Assembly: GCA_016704465.1 (NCBI GenBank)
Contig: JADJAD010000009.1
Location: 457,799-521,798, forward strand
Direction: 5' to 3'
Length of the DNA stretch: 64,000 nt
Origin: Gemmatimonadota bacterium
GTDB lineage: Bacteria > Gemmatimonadota > Gemmatimonadetes > Gemmatimonadales > Gemmatimonadaceae
The number at the start of each line of letters is the position of its first letter. Position 1 is the stretch's first letter. Position numbers and translations under genes: made by a program. A model generated the notes under the pieces. That model did not search any database, was not told the origin of the DNA, and saw nothing but the letters and a program-made list of their open reading frames with translations. This document shows, one piece after another, positions 56,701 through 64,000 of this stretch.

Positions 56701-57890
56701 TTTCGGGGGGTAGAGCACAATCGTTGGAATCGAATGCGCTAATCGACCGAATTCCCGCTCGACATCGCGTCGCGCAGTGACGGCGATGAAGTCCTTGTTG
56801 CCGTGTGCTAGTCTCGGGAGCGTGCCTGGCTTGTCGAACACGAGGACTCGATCTCGATAACCTTGGAGTTCAGGCCCTCCGTCGCCGCCGAAGACTCGCG
56901 CGAGGAACGCCAACGCCTCGTCGGCCGAATCGGCAGCAATGATGATTGGTTCGCTGGGTGACGCCGAAAGCCGTGAAAGCATCATGCTTTGCGCGCCCTT
57001 GATCGCGGGCAGAAACAACGCTCCACGCAGCGGCGGCTCTGAAACGTCGGCCCAGTCCGCCCAGCATTGATCGAGTGACCGAACGCCTTCGGAGGGTCGT
57101 CGAGTTTCGTTCGCGAGCCAGACCTGTCCAGGGGATAGACTGCTGCAGCCATTGCTCGAGATCACTCTGAATCATATGCGCGAACCTCCTTCCAATTGGC
57201 TTCTGCGTTCCTGGCCTCCGGTCCATTTCGTTTTCCAGGCCAGTGCCTTGGTGTCACGAATACGAATACCGTTTCTAGCCTCTCCGCTCGCGCGATCGCC
57301 TTCACAGACTTGGCGAAGTCACCATCGGCCTTCGTCCGAACATCAATGTCGACTCCGAATTCCCATCCGGATTTGCCACTTGGAATCCACGGCGTTGCCT
57401 GCGAGCACTCTACTTGTCCATCCCATCCCTGACGCTGTCCGTCGTCGTTGCAGGGAAGTCGACCTTGCTTAACCCGAGGCCGGTGGAGTGCACCAAGGTT
57501 CGCAGGAACACCGGTAGCCTGACCCGGGCACCCACGTTCCGATCGACCCACGCCTCGATGTCTCTTGCAAGGATATCCAAGAACGGTGCGACGTACGGAC
57601 GGGAATTCGGCGGCGGCCCCTTCGCTCGCTCTCGTGCCGGAGTCGTACTCCGCCTGCATGTCCAGAATAGCCTGAGCCTTCAAATTGAATACGTGCTCAA
57701 TTCGGCTCGCCATCTCGGCGCTTGCCGATGCCCGTCCGTTCACGAAGTCGGAAAGGGCTGGACGTCCGACTCCGAGGAGTTTTGCCGCGGCAAGCACTGT
57801 GATTTTTCGCGGCCCGAGTACGGTTGATCGAAAATGTTTGCCCGGGTGAACAGGACTCTGGGGGGGGGCCGGCTGTTGATCGGGGTTCAT
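53750..57890 (-). pseudogene. large HigA-like HTH / nuclease-like / helical-repeat protein, at least seven frame changes
   Basis: Reading from ATG 57890, about 1380 residues can be reassembled. First comes an XRE/HigA-like HTH (PVHPGKHFRSTVLGPRKIT, KLLGVGRPALSDFVNGRASA). Next is a domain with QRQGWDGQVE, WIPSGKSGWEFGVDIDVRTK and VFVFVTPRHWPGKRN that looks like a restriction-nuclease-type fold. A mixed alpha/beta segment follows (SEPIIIAADSADEALAFLAR), then ~850 residues of helical repeats ending in GGDQERELAAKYRKWANAL. Frame changes lie near 57595, 57455, 57165, 57130, 56705, 56335 and 53930, several at G or C runs. The region is visibly AT-richer than its neighbours. It ends 74 bases before attC site 1. 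A defence or toxin-antitoxin-like role is inferred only. Confidence 0.7.
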
Positions 57891-58207
57891 GGCGTTGTCA
57901 TCGTGATGTCCAGTTCGTCAGGCCTAAATACCAGGATAACGTTATGTCGCGTGTAGCGCAACAGGCGACACATCGACGTAGGCCCAATATGCCGCGAAAA
58001 TGGGGCCGGGAAATCGACCCGCCGACGTCGCCCACAATTGCGCGTTGGCGTTGAGGGCTAATCATAGATTGTGGTGAGGATGCGGCGCTGACCCAGTCAG
58101 CTGCGGGCAAGCGGCTTAAAGCGTGATCGATGGCCTCAAACGTGTGCCACTCGCGGAAAGCTCACGCGCTTTGTGTTCAGCATCGTCAGTGCAACGCCTA
58201 ACGTAGC
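57891..58207. other. leader region between HTH gene and IS1182, possible att remnant
   Basis: 317 bases. GGATAACGTTATGTCGC (57934-57950) partly pairs with GCGACACATCGACGTAGG (57964-57981), a short attC-like stem. GCCTAAC at 58196-58202, a perfect R-box, lies 5 bases from the IS left end and may be the left half of a split attC. No gene is supported. Confidence 0.35.
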
Positions 58208-59994
58208 TGTAGCAAAAGCCCGGCGCGGCCCGCGATGTGGACAGGGAACTCGGGCACCGGGGCCGGGTTCTCTGCGACAGAATCTGCGGCCCGACGCCCG
58301 CCCCTGTCGAGATCCCATGGCCCACTACAAGTACATCGACACCAATCCCCGCTTCCTGGCGGTGGACCTCGCCCGACAGCTCCTCCCGGGCACCTTCGAG
58401 CACGCGCTCCACCACTTGTTGTCGGGGCCGATCGACCTGTCCCACTTCGACGCCCGCTTCCGGAACGACGATACCGGAGCGCCGGCCTATCCCCCGGCCA
58501 CGCTCCTCCAGATCGTCCTCTTCGCCTACGCCCGCGGCGTCGTGAGCAGCCGGGCCATCGCGCGGCAGTGCGAGGAACACGTCACCTTCATTGCACTGTG
58601 TGGGGATCAGGCCCCGCATTTCACGACGATCGCGCGCTTCATCCGCACCCTGGGCGCCGACATCGCGCCGGTCTTCGCCGCAGTGCTCGCCATCTGTGAC
58701 CAGCAGGGGCTGATTGGGCGGGAGATGTTCGCCATCGATGGCGTGAAGCTGCCGAGCAACGCCTCCAAACGGACGAGTGGGACGCGCGCGGAGTTCGAAC
58801 GACAGGCCGCGAAGCTGGAGGCGGCCGCCACGCAGATGTTGGCGCGCCATCGCGCCAACGACGAACGCCCGCCCGAGCCGGATCTGGATGCCAAAGACAT
58901 GCAGCGCCGCACGCGTCTGGAACGCGACGCCGGCCAGCTGCGTGCGTGGCTGGCCGCGCATCCCGACGATCGGCGCGGAGCCAAGGGCGCGATCCGGAAG
59001 AGCAACCGCACGGACAATGAGAGCGCGAAGATGGCGACCAGCAAGGGCGTGATTCAGGGGTACACCGGCGTGGCCGTAGTCGATGCGAAGACGCAGATCA
59101 TCGTCGCGGCTGCGGCGCATGGCACGGGCTCGGAGCACGAGCTGCTCGTGCCGATGGTGCAAGCCACCGACAGCGTGCGGGCCGAGACGACGCTCATCAC
59201 CGCCGACGCGGGCTACCATAGTGAGGCCAATCTCCGCGCGCTGGCGACGCAGGGGATCGATGCGCTGATCGCCGACGGCGACCTCCGGCGCCGCGACGCT
59301 CGCTTCGCGACGCAAGTCGCCCAGCATGCGACCAAAGATCCGCTGCATGACAAGTCCGCAGACCCCGAGGCACCCCGGCGCTTCCAACCTGCGGACTTTC
59401 AGTACGATGCGGCCGCGCGCACCTGCGTCTGCCCCGCGGGCAAGGCCCTCTATCGCAAGGGCCAGTCCAACGTGACGCGTGGCTTCGTTGCGGAGCACTT
59501 CCAGGGTGCCAAGCGCGACTGTCTCCCGTGCGTGCTGCGGGCGCAGTGCCTGCGCCATCCCGAGCGCACGACCGCACGCCAGGTCGCGTTCTTCCGCGGA
59601 CGAGAGCGCACCGCGCCGCTCACGCACTCCGCGCAGATGAAGGCGCGCATCGACACGCCGACGGGCCGCGCCCGCTATGCGCAATGCTTCGCCACGGTCG
59701 AGCCGGTGTTCGGCAACCTGCGCCACAACAAACGGCTCGCGCGCTTCACGCTGCGCAGCCAGGCGAAGGTCACCGCCCAGTGGACGCTCTTCTGTCTCGT
59801 GCACAACATCGAGAAGCTCGCGCACTACGGCGCGACTGCCTAACGCCTCGGGGACGAAGCGCTCGCGCGCACAGAGGACCGCTGCCAAGCCCCGCACACG
59901 CCGTCCGAACGCGCTGAGATCGTGCTGTCCGGTTCCGCGCGCTCGCGTCGGCGCACGCGCGCGTCATCGCGCGCCGAAAAGGGCTTTTGCTACA
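58208..59994 (+). mobile_element. IS1182-family insertion sequence
   Basis: Bounded by perfect 14-bp inverted repeats: TGTAGCAAAAGCCC (58208-58221) and GGGCTTTTGCTACA (59981-59994). A single transposase gene fills the interior. No target-site duplication is obvious at the two ends. The element lies inside the cassette array, immediately left of the PIN-protein cassette's attC remnant. Confidence 0.85.
58317..59843 (+). CDS. IS1182-family transposase
   Basis: 508 residues from the ATG at 58317 (MAHYKYIDTNPRFLAVDLAR); the in-frame extension to 58173 crosses the IS end and is excluded. The N-terminal HTH-bearing part (ATLLQIVLFAYARGVVSSRA) is followed by the DDE core: MFAIDGVKLPSNASK with the first Asp, TTLITADAGYHSEANLRAL with the second, and the Cys-cluster region (CDCLPCVLRAQCLRHPE-like: CLPCVLRAQCLRH) before the Glu-bearing FATVEPVFGNLRHNK. 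All three catalytic residues are present, so the enzyme appears complete. Confidence 0.92.
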   Translation: MAHYKYIDTNPRFLAVDLARQLLPGTFEHALHHLLSGPIDLSHFDARFRNDDTGAPAYPPATLLQIVLFAYARGVVSSRAIARQCEEHVTFIALCGDQAPHFTTIARFIRTLGADIAPVFAAVLAICDQQGLIGREMFAIDGVKLPSNASKRTSGTRAEFERQAAKLEAAATQMLARHRANDERPPEPDLDAKDMQRRTRLERDAGQLRAWLAAHPDDRRGAKGAIRKSNRTDNESAKMATSKGVIQGYTGVAVVDAKTQIIVAAAAHGTGSEHELLVPMVQATDSVRAETTLITADAGYHSEANLRALATQGIDALIADGDLRRRDARFATQVAQHATKDPLHDKSADPEAPRRFQPADFQYDAAARTCVCPAGKALYRKGQSNVTRGFVAEHFQGAKRDCLPCVLRAQCLRHPERTTARQVAFFRGRERTAPLTHSAQMKARIDTPTGRARYAQCFATVEPVFGNLRHNKRLARFTLRSQAKVTAQWTLFCLVHNIEKLAHYGATA

Positions 59995-60035
59995 TCCTCA
60001 ACGCTTCGGCTGTCTGGTGCAACTGTCTGTTATGC
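59995..60035 (-). other. attC half-site interrupted by IS1182
   Basis: GTTATGC (60029-60035) sits over the stop codon of the PIN-protein gene where an attC R' box is expected, preceded by GGTGCAACTGTCT. The matching left arm is not adjacent: IS1182 intervenes, and GCCTAAC at 58196-58202 on its far side is a candidate partner box. Only the box positions support this. Confidence 0.4.
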
Positions 60036-60993
60036 CGCCGCGCTATCCTCTACTGCGTCGACCACGGCATCGGTACCCTTGTGAACCAGAGCCTCATAGT
60101 CAGTAAGCGAGCGAACCAATCGGCTGGCGCCAGCGCGCACGGAGGCGTCGATAATGTCCTCGTCGGACGTCACAATCCATACTGGAGTGCCTTGCTTGGC
60201 CAGCCGCGTGCTCACCGCGAACGCTAGCTGGATATCCCAGAGCCAGTTCGCACGCTTGGCCAGACTCATTTCCGGCGCGAGGATAATTCTCGCCAGAATC
60301 TCGTTGTACAATCGCAAAGGAACCGGATAGTCATGAGTGCACCTCTGCGCAGCCGTGGTAAGCTCCTTTGCACTGACGGAGAGCCCGTGGAGCAGCAGCA
60401 CGCTGCGTGCGTACATCGCGGCACAGTGCTCCAACGCCAACTCTGACCGCAACAGGTCAGCCGTGCGTAGTCGTCGCTCGCTGTCCGTCAGATCCGGTGC
60501 CCAGCGAGGCGCCAAGTCGTGATAGACTCCGACGATGCCGCTCTGGATGGTACTGGCCCATTCGGCCTCCTTGGAGGATACGAAGGAGGCTGTGTGGCGA
60601 AGGACCTCGGAATGATGGGTCAGATCATCGGGTGACACCGCGTCGGCGATACTACCCACGAGAGATCCGTAGTCGTCGATGCCGGTAGAGAGATGGCTGC
60701 GTATGCCGAAGAGCGACAACAGCAACTGAGCGTCCGCGTTGAGAAGGAAGCGAATGATGCGCCTGCCTCCGTCGAAGACCGCGCAGTGATCGGCTAAGCG
60801 ACGAATCGCAGCCCAGGCAGACGAAAAGGACCTGTCTGTCTGATCCGCGACGTGTGTCAGGAGCTCAGCGCACCCATTGGCTGGCGACGGCCACAATGCC
60901 ACTGCTGCGCTCCGCCGACCACAGGTTGTTGGCGCGGGCTTCGGAAAGCGCCCGATACGCGTTGGCGTCAAAGACTACGGCGAGTCGCGGCAT
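60030..60993 (-). pseudogene. PIN-domain protein, one frameshift
   Basis: ATG 60993 begins MPRLAVVFDANAYRALSEAR, a typical PIN-domain first strand with the catalytic Asp. The frame stops at about 60869 (VASQWVR), and the protein resumes in the next frame as CAELLTHVADQTDRSFSSAW near 60885, continuing to WDIQLAFAVSTRLAKQGTPV and WIVTSDEDIIDASVRAGASR with the last acidic PIN positions. One base change near 60880 joins them into ~320 residues. PIN proteins are Mg-dependent RNases, often VapC-type toxins, but this one is longer than VapC and has no antitoxin next to it. Cassette cargo, bounded by attC candidates. Confidence 0.68.
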
Positions 60994-61002
60994 CGATGGT
61001 CG

Positions 61003-61111
61003 GCACAACGCTTGCCTTCTCTTGCGGGCCCTTCAATAAATCGCGACCAGTGAGCGCAGCGAACAGGGAGCATTCCTTCGCGGCCCTGTCAAGAGCAACG
61101 CGAGGCTAGAC
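61003..61111 (-). other. attC site 2 (integron cassette recombination site)
   Basis: Boxes GCACAAC (61003-61009) and GCTAGAC (61105-61111) are degenerate RYYYAAC/GTTRRRY. The arms CTTCTCTTGCGGGCC (61016-61030) and GGCCCTGTCAAGAGCAACGC (61082-61101) pair with small bulges. The loop AGTGAGCGCAGCGAACAG resembles that of site 1. It separates the genes at 60030-60993 and 61229-62008, both on the minus strand. Confidence 0.72.
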
Positions 61112-61228
61112 GGCAGTCAACCACACCGATGCCTACAATTGGACGGAAATCCCCGAGCACTTGTTCTGAGCTTACTGACCGAAAGCGTAGACTCTTCTGC
61201 ATTCGTATCGCTGAAACTACTCGGTTCG

Positions 61229-62008
61229 CTAAATGGAACGAATACAGATGGGATATGCCACTGTTGCCGGGCCAGCATCAAGAGCTTCAATAGGAACGAA
61301 ACACATGACGCGGCCGGTAAAGAACCTCAATCCGGCGCGGAGGATCAACCTGTGCGCCGAGCGCTGTGAAGGTTTGGATTGCGCTGGACGGAGAGCGAGT
61401 TCGAGCGGATCTGCAACGTCCTTAGGTGGGTAACTGGACATCAGTTGTACCAACGGGAGACGATAACTCGAAAGCGAGCTACCGTGGACGTGGAGAGCCT
61501 TCGCGAGCACGGCCAATAGCGAGTACGAGGACATGCGGTTGCAGAACTCTGCGTCGGACTTCGGTGTGGCTTCAAGCAGATACAGCGGACCAGCGGCATC
61601 GTCCGCCTGACCACCGGTCACTCGTACGGGCCGACTATACCAAACCCGGAGGCCCGACGTGCCAGTTTGGACGTTCGCAGGGATTCGCAATGGGGCCGCA
61701 AGGCATGATTCGCTGCAGAACATCGGTCCCGGTAGCGCGCGACGCACTGAGAGTTGATGGTCCTTATTGGTCCATCGCCCGCGATGGAGCAGTCCTCGTT
61801 GCCCTAGGTGCTGTTGTAGCGCGTCGAGCTTCTCTGAGATAGTGAATGCTCGGGCATGGCCCGACTGGGAGCCTTCGACCGAAACACCAGTCAAGCCGAG
61901 TCCGACCTTCCATGACGCAATCTTCTCGATCATGCTCGGTCCAAGCAGTTGTTCCGCGTATTGATCTAGCCGCTCTTGGTCAACATAGACGATATCGGAG
62001 AGGCTCAT
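61229..62008 (-). CDS. cassette-borne protein of unknown function
   Basis: 259 residues from the ATG at 62008 (MSLSDIVYVDQERLDQYAEQ). The start lies 25 bases from attC site 3, as expected for a cassette gene. The N-terminal part (GLGLTGVSVEGSQSGHARAF, EKLDALQQHLGQRGLL) and the middle (SSYSLLAVLAKALHVHGSSL) look protein-like, but I recognise no family or catalytic motif. No signal peptide or membrane helix is evident. About 117 bases of non-coding sequence follow before attC site 2, longer than usual, so a frameshift near the end is possible. Confidence 0.55.
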   Translation of the reverse strand: MSLSDIVYVDQERLDQYAEQLLGPSMIEKIASWKVGLGLTGVSVEGSQSGHARAFTISEKLDALQQHLGQRGLLHRGRWTNKDHQLSVRRALPGPMFCSESCLAAPLRIPANVQTGTSGLRVWYSRPVRVTGGQADDAAGPLYLLEATPKSDAEFCNRMSSYSLLAVLAKALHVHGSSLSSYRLPLVQLMSSYPPKDVADPLELALRPAQSKPSQRSAHRLILRAGLRFFTGRVMCFVPIEALDAGPATVAYPICIRSI

Positions 62009-62032
62009 CGATCTATCCCGGTTGTGAGTGCC

Positions 62033-62125
62033 GTTTAACGCTCAAGCTGAGCTGCAGCCGAGGGCAATAGTGCGAGCGGAGCGAGCATACAATAGATCGG
62101 CTGACTGCTCCAGCGCCCGCTATGC
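62033..62125 (-). other. attC site 3 (integron cassette recombination site)
   Basis: Boxes GTTTAAC (62033-62039, identical to site 1) and GCTATGC (62119-62125). The arms AAGCTGAGCTGCAGCCGA (62044-62061) and TCGGCTGACTGCTCCAGCGC (62097-62116) are complementary with two bulges. The loop carries AGTGCGAGCGGAGCGAGCAT, like sites 1 and 2. It lies between two minus-strand genes, 15 bases after the stop of one and 25 before the start of the next. Confidence 0.82.
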
Positions 62126-62139
62126 CGCGGCGTGACATG

Positions 62140-62910
62140 CTACGGTTTCGCGCGCTGCGCCGATGCCGAAGAAAAGCCCGCTTGCATCTCCTCACGCATC
62201 AAGAGGCGGAGGTCCGTCAGGCCAGCGCGCATGTCTGTCAACATGCGTTCGCGCTTCTCGTGAGCGACGCGCCCCTCGTCAGGGAATCGAAGTTCAGCGC
62301 TGATGCCGGCGAACAACTGGTTGAGCCGATGCATCTGCGCCTCTACGACCTCACTCAAAAAGAGCGAGTGCACAATCCAGAAGTTCTTCGCTTCGTTCCA
62401 GGCCTTCTCCGCGCGCCTCGTCAAGTATGGCTCTTCCAGGCGCTGAAGCTTGTCGATGGCCGCCTCGCGATCGTCGGCATCAAGCTCGGCAAGAACGCTC
62501 GCGCGCTCACTTTGAAGCATGTCGTCGGCCGACTCGACATAGCGACGCAGATCGCGCGGATCCGCGCGCGTAAAGTCTGGACCGATGCGGATCGTCTGTA
62601 GGAGCTGTGCGGTATGGCCGCCCGCATTCTCGAGATGCCCGTACAACTCGGCGTAGACGTCATTGCGCTTCGACGCGAATAGCTGATAGTCGCGAGAGTA
62701 TCGCTCGCGCGAGAGCGCTAGCTCCTGGCGAAACGACTTCGAGGCCTTGCCTACCTTCTCGTCGACCGCACCACGCGCTGCGGGTGACCCTGCTCCCGGT
62801 ACTTCGGCAGGAGACCAAGTAGCGCGATGACTGCCGCAAGCGAGGTGGAGCCAGTATTCAGTGAGTATGGCGGGCATGGGCTTGTACTCCTCGGCTGCGT
62901 TCGGCGGCAT
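62140..62910 (-). CDS. cassette-borne helical protein, possibly membrane-anchored with a 5' frameshift
   Basis: 256 residues as an open frame from ATG 62910. From residue ~50 on it is a long charged helical protein (SFRQELALSRERYSRDYQLF, NDVYAELYGHLENAGGHTAQ, AEKAWNEAKNFWIVHSLFLS). In the region 62780-62850 another frame encodes TSLAAVIALLGLLPKYREQG, a convincing membrane helix, whereas the annotated frame is not hydrophobic there. A one-base change near 62785 would place that helix at the N-terminus. Many single-helix-plus-coiled proteins of this shape are found in cassettes; function unknown. Confidence 0.55.
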   Translation of the reverse strand: MPPNAAEEYKPMPAILTEYWLHLACGSHRATWSPAEVPGAGSPAARGAVDEKVGKASKSFRQELALSRERYSRDYQLFASKRNDVYAELYGHLENAGGHTAQLLQTIRIGPDFTRADPRDLRRYVESADDMLQSERASVLAELDADDREAAIDKLQRLEEPYLTRRAEKAWNEAKNFWIVHSLFLSEVVEAQMHRLNQLFAGISAELRFPDEGRVAHEKRERMLTDMRAGLTDLRLLMREEMQAGFSSASAQRAKP

Positions 62911-62963
62911 AAAAACGAATCAGAGGTTTTGCGTCGCGCAGCCGACGGAAACCTCAGTTGAAC
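62911..62963 (-). other. candidate short attC or hairpin upstream of the last cassette gene
   Basis: GAGGTTTTGCGTCG (62923-62936) and CGACGGAAACCTC (62943-62955) form a strong stem with a 6-base loop. GTTGAAC (62957-62963) fits GTTRRRY; the left box (AAAAAC) does not fit RYYYAAC. It lacks the GCGAGCG-type loop of the other sites and is only 53 bp, so it may instead be a terminator or IS-related hairpin. Confidence 0.4.
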
Positions 62964-63293
62964 TGAACCGCCGACCCGGCTCTATGGAGTTGCACCCGTT
63001 GCGCGCTCGGCGCTACGGACCACCGGGGGCGACCGCGCCGTGTCGTCCGGCGCGCGCGGCGTGTCGGTCGTGGCTGTGACGTGGGGGACGCATCGTCGCC
63101 GGTGCGCACGGGGGTTTGGCCGACGCATGCGCGCGACCCGTCGACGCCACGGGCGGTGGCGCGCGCCGGACGGGCGGGTGGTGGTGGTACGGTGTCAGAC
63201 GACATCTCAAACTCCCCACTTGGCTGGAGTGACCCCCGCCGGCTGGACAGCGCGGGGGGCGCGGTTTGACCAGGGCGTCACCACGAAGGCATC

Positions 63294-63650
63294 ATGCACA
63301 AGACGTATAGACGGTTCAGCACCGAGTTCAAGCTGCAGCTCGTGGAGGCGTATCTCGCAGGCGAGGGGAGTATCAAGGGGCTCGCGAATCGGGCGGGCCT
63401 CGACCACTCGCTCCTGCACTACTGGATCGGGAAGTACCGAGCTGGCGAGCTATCCCTCGACGTCGCGCGCGAGGAGACGATGCTGGAGGCGGAGCAGAAG
63501 ATCGCGGCGCTCGAGCGCAAGGTCGGGCAGCTGACGATGGAGCTCGAGCTCCTTAGAAAGGGGCTCATCGCCGTCCCCGCGCTGAACAATGCGCGCTCGT
63601 CGATCATCTCCGGACCCACGGCGTCAGCGTCCAAAGAGGATGTCGCATGA
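63294..63650 (+). CDS. IS3-family transposase OrfA
   Basis: 118 residues. It opens with RRFSTEFKLQLVEAYLAGEG then SIKGLANRAGLDHSLLHYWI, the HTH of the transposase_8/IS3 OrfA family, followed by a leucine-zipper-like helix (LEAEQKIAALERKVGQLTME) used for dimerisation. The stop overlaps the orfB start as ATGA (63647-63650). In IS3 elements OrfA binds the ends and can be fused to OrfB by programmed frameshifting; whether this happens here is not visible. Confidence 0.9.
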   Translation: MHKTYRRFSTEFKLQLVEAYLAGEGSIKGLANRAGLDHSLLHYWIGKYRAGELSLDVAREETMLEAEQKIAALERKVGQLTMELELLRKGLIAVPALNNARSSIISGPTASASKEDVA

Positions 63651-64000
63651 TCGGGCTACCGCGGAGTACCTACTACCGGCGGGCAGCGGACGCCGCTGCC
63701 GACCTGGACGCGCCCCCGGTCGACGCGGATGCGCCGTTACGCGAGGCGATCACCGTCGTGCGACGCTCGCATCCCGCATACGGCTATCGGCGTGTCACGC
63801 ACGCGCTCCGCCGCGAGGGGCTCGTGGTGAACAAGAAGCGCGTGCAGCGGGTCATGCGCTCGCTGCTCGCGCCGCCACTGCCGCGCCGCCGCTCGTGGCA
63901 GGTCGCTGAGCCTGACGTCGTCACCGGCGCCTGGTATCCCAATCGGCGGGCCGACTGCATCCCTACCGGGGCCGATCAGCTGTGGGTCGCGGACCTCACG
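63647..64000 (+). CDS. IS3-family transposase OrfB, partial
   Basis: 118 codons to the window edge. It begins MIGLPRSTYYRRAADAAADL, then the HTH_21 block HPAYGYRRVTHALRREGLVV and NKKRVQRVMRSLLAPPLP, and reaches the start of the integrase core at DQLWVADLT, whose Asp is the first of the DDE triad. The second Asp and the Glu lie beyond position 64000. Confidence 0.88.
   Translation, partial: MIGLPRSTYYRRAADAAADLDAPPVDADAPLREAITVVRRSHPAYGYRRVTHALRREGLVVNKKRVQRVMRSLLAPPLPRRRSWQVAEPDVVTGAWYPNRRADCIPTGADQLWVADLT

Larger units (their letters stand above)
63193..64000 (+). mobile_element. IS3-family insertion sequence, right part beyond the window
   Basis: Contains overlapping orfA and orfB of an IS3-type element. 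The left end is not fixed; TGTCAGACGACATCTCAAAC starting at 63193 is a plausible start because it lies 100 bases before orfA and begins with TG. The element runs off the right edge. Confidence 0.7.

Noticed and set aside
53750..57890. HigBA toxin-antitoxin module
   Set aside because: Only a HigA-like HTH is present, fused to a much larger protein; there is no HigB-like gene beside it.
52840..63292. Prophage or ICE
   Set aside because: No capsid, terminase, portal, tail, relaxase or tyrosine integrase gene is recognisable; gene-palindrome alternation fits cassettes better.

Overview
The window is high-GC bacterial DNA. The mix of genes suggests a member of the Gemmatimonadota or a close relative: two ECF-sigma/Ser-Thr-kinase pairs, kinases with PD40 or TPR sensor tails, an ABC permease fused to an M1 peptidase, paired M16 peptidases, many lipoproteins and beta-propeller proteins. 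The taxon is inferred from gene content only. No rRNA or tRNA gene was recognised.

Layout. 1-5.4 kb: a partial Ser/Thr kinase, two divergent YHYH-domain lipoproteins, a small Cys-rich membrane protein and an RluA-type pseudouridine synthase. 5.5-10 kb: an ABC ATPase with a permease/M1-peptidase fusion. 10.4-13.9 kb: ECF sigma factor and kinase. 14.5-22.1 kb: outer-membrane protein, then a tightly overlapped run (nitroreductase-like, SnoaL-like, M23 peptidase, alpha/beta hydrolase), an MBL hydrolase and a Tat-exported alanine racemase homologue. 22.3-30.5 kb: a frameshifted M28 peptidase, a second ECF/kinase pair, a PD40-tailed kinase, a beta-propeller lipoprotein and a SnoaL-like lipoprotein. 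30.7-33.8 kb: an M16 peptidase pair. 34-42 kb is littered with gene remnants (IstB fragment, truncated membrane protein, sigma-54 activator fragment joined to a kinase fragment, decayed phosphoribosyltransferase-hydrolase fusion, serine-hydrolase tail, ABC ATPase tail) among intact small lipoprotein, Kelch, MsrA and YciE/YciF genes. 41.5-46.3 kb: exported agmatinase-like enzyme, zinc-ribbon membrane protein, frameshifted hydrolase and a GMC oxidoreductase with its small subunit. 47.1-52.4 kb: a three-gene operon of FRG-domain protein, helical protein and Ser/Thr kinase.

52.8-63 kb is the most unusual part. Minus-strand genes are each followed by a 90-115 bp imperfect palindrome with the architecture of an integron attC site (53564-53676, 61003-61111, 62033-62125; weaker candidates near 60.0 and 62.9 kb). 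I read this as an integron cassette array without a visible integrase. Its cargo is a membrane protein, a very large HigA-like-HTH/nuclease-like/helical-repeat protein that may be a defence gene, a PIN-domain protein and two unknown proteins. An IS1182-family element with 14-bp perfect inverted repeats sits inside the array, and an IS3-family element begins at its right side and runs off the window.

Many otherwise intact genes carry single-base frameshifts, often at short G or C runs. Some may be consensus errors of an unpolished sequence. The truncated genes and the internal deletion at 34-42 kb point to real decay as well. Disrupted genes are annotated as reconstructed loci, with the switch points given.
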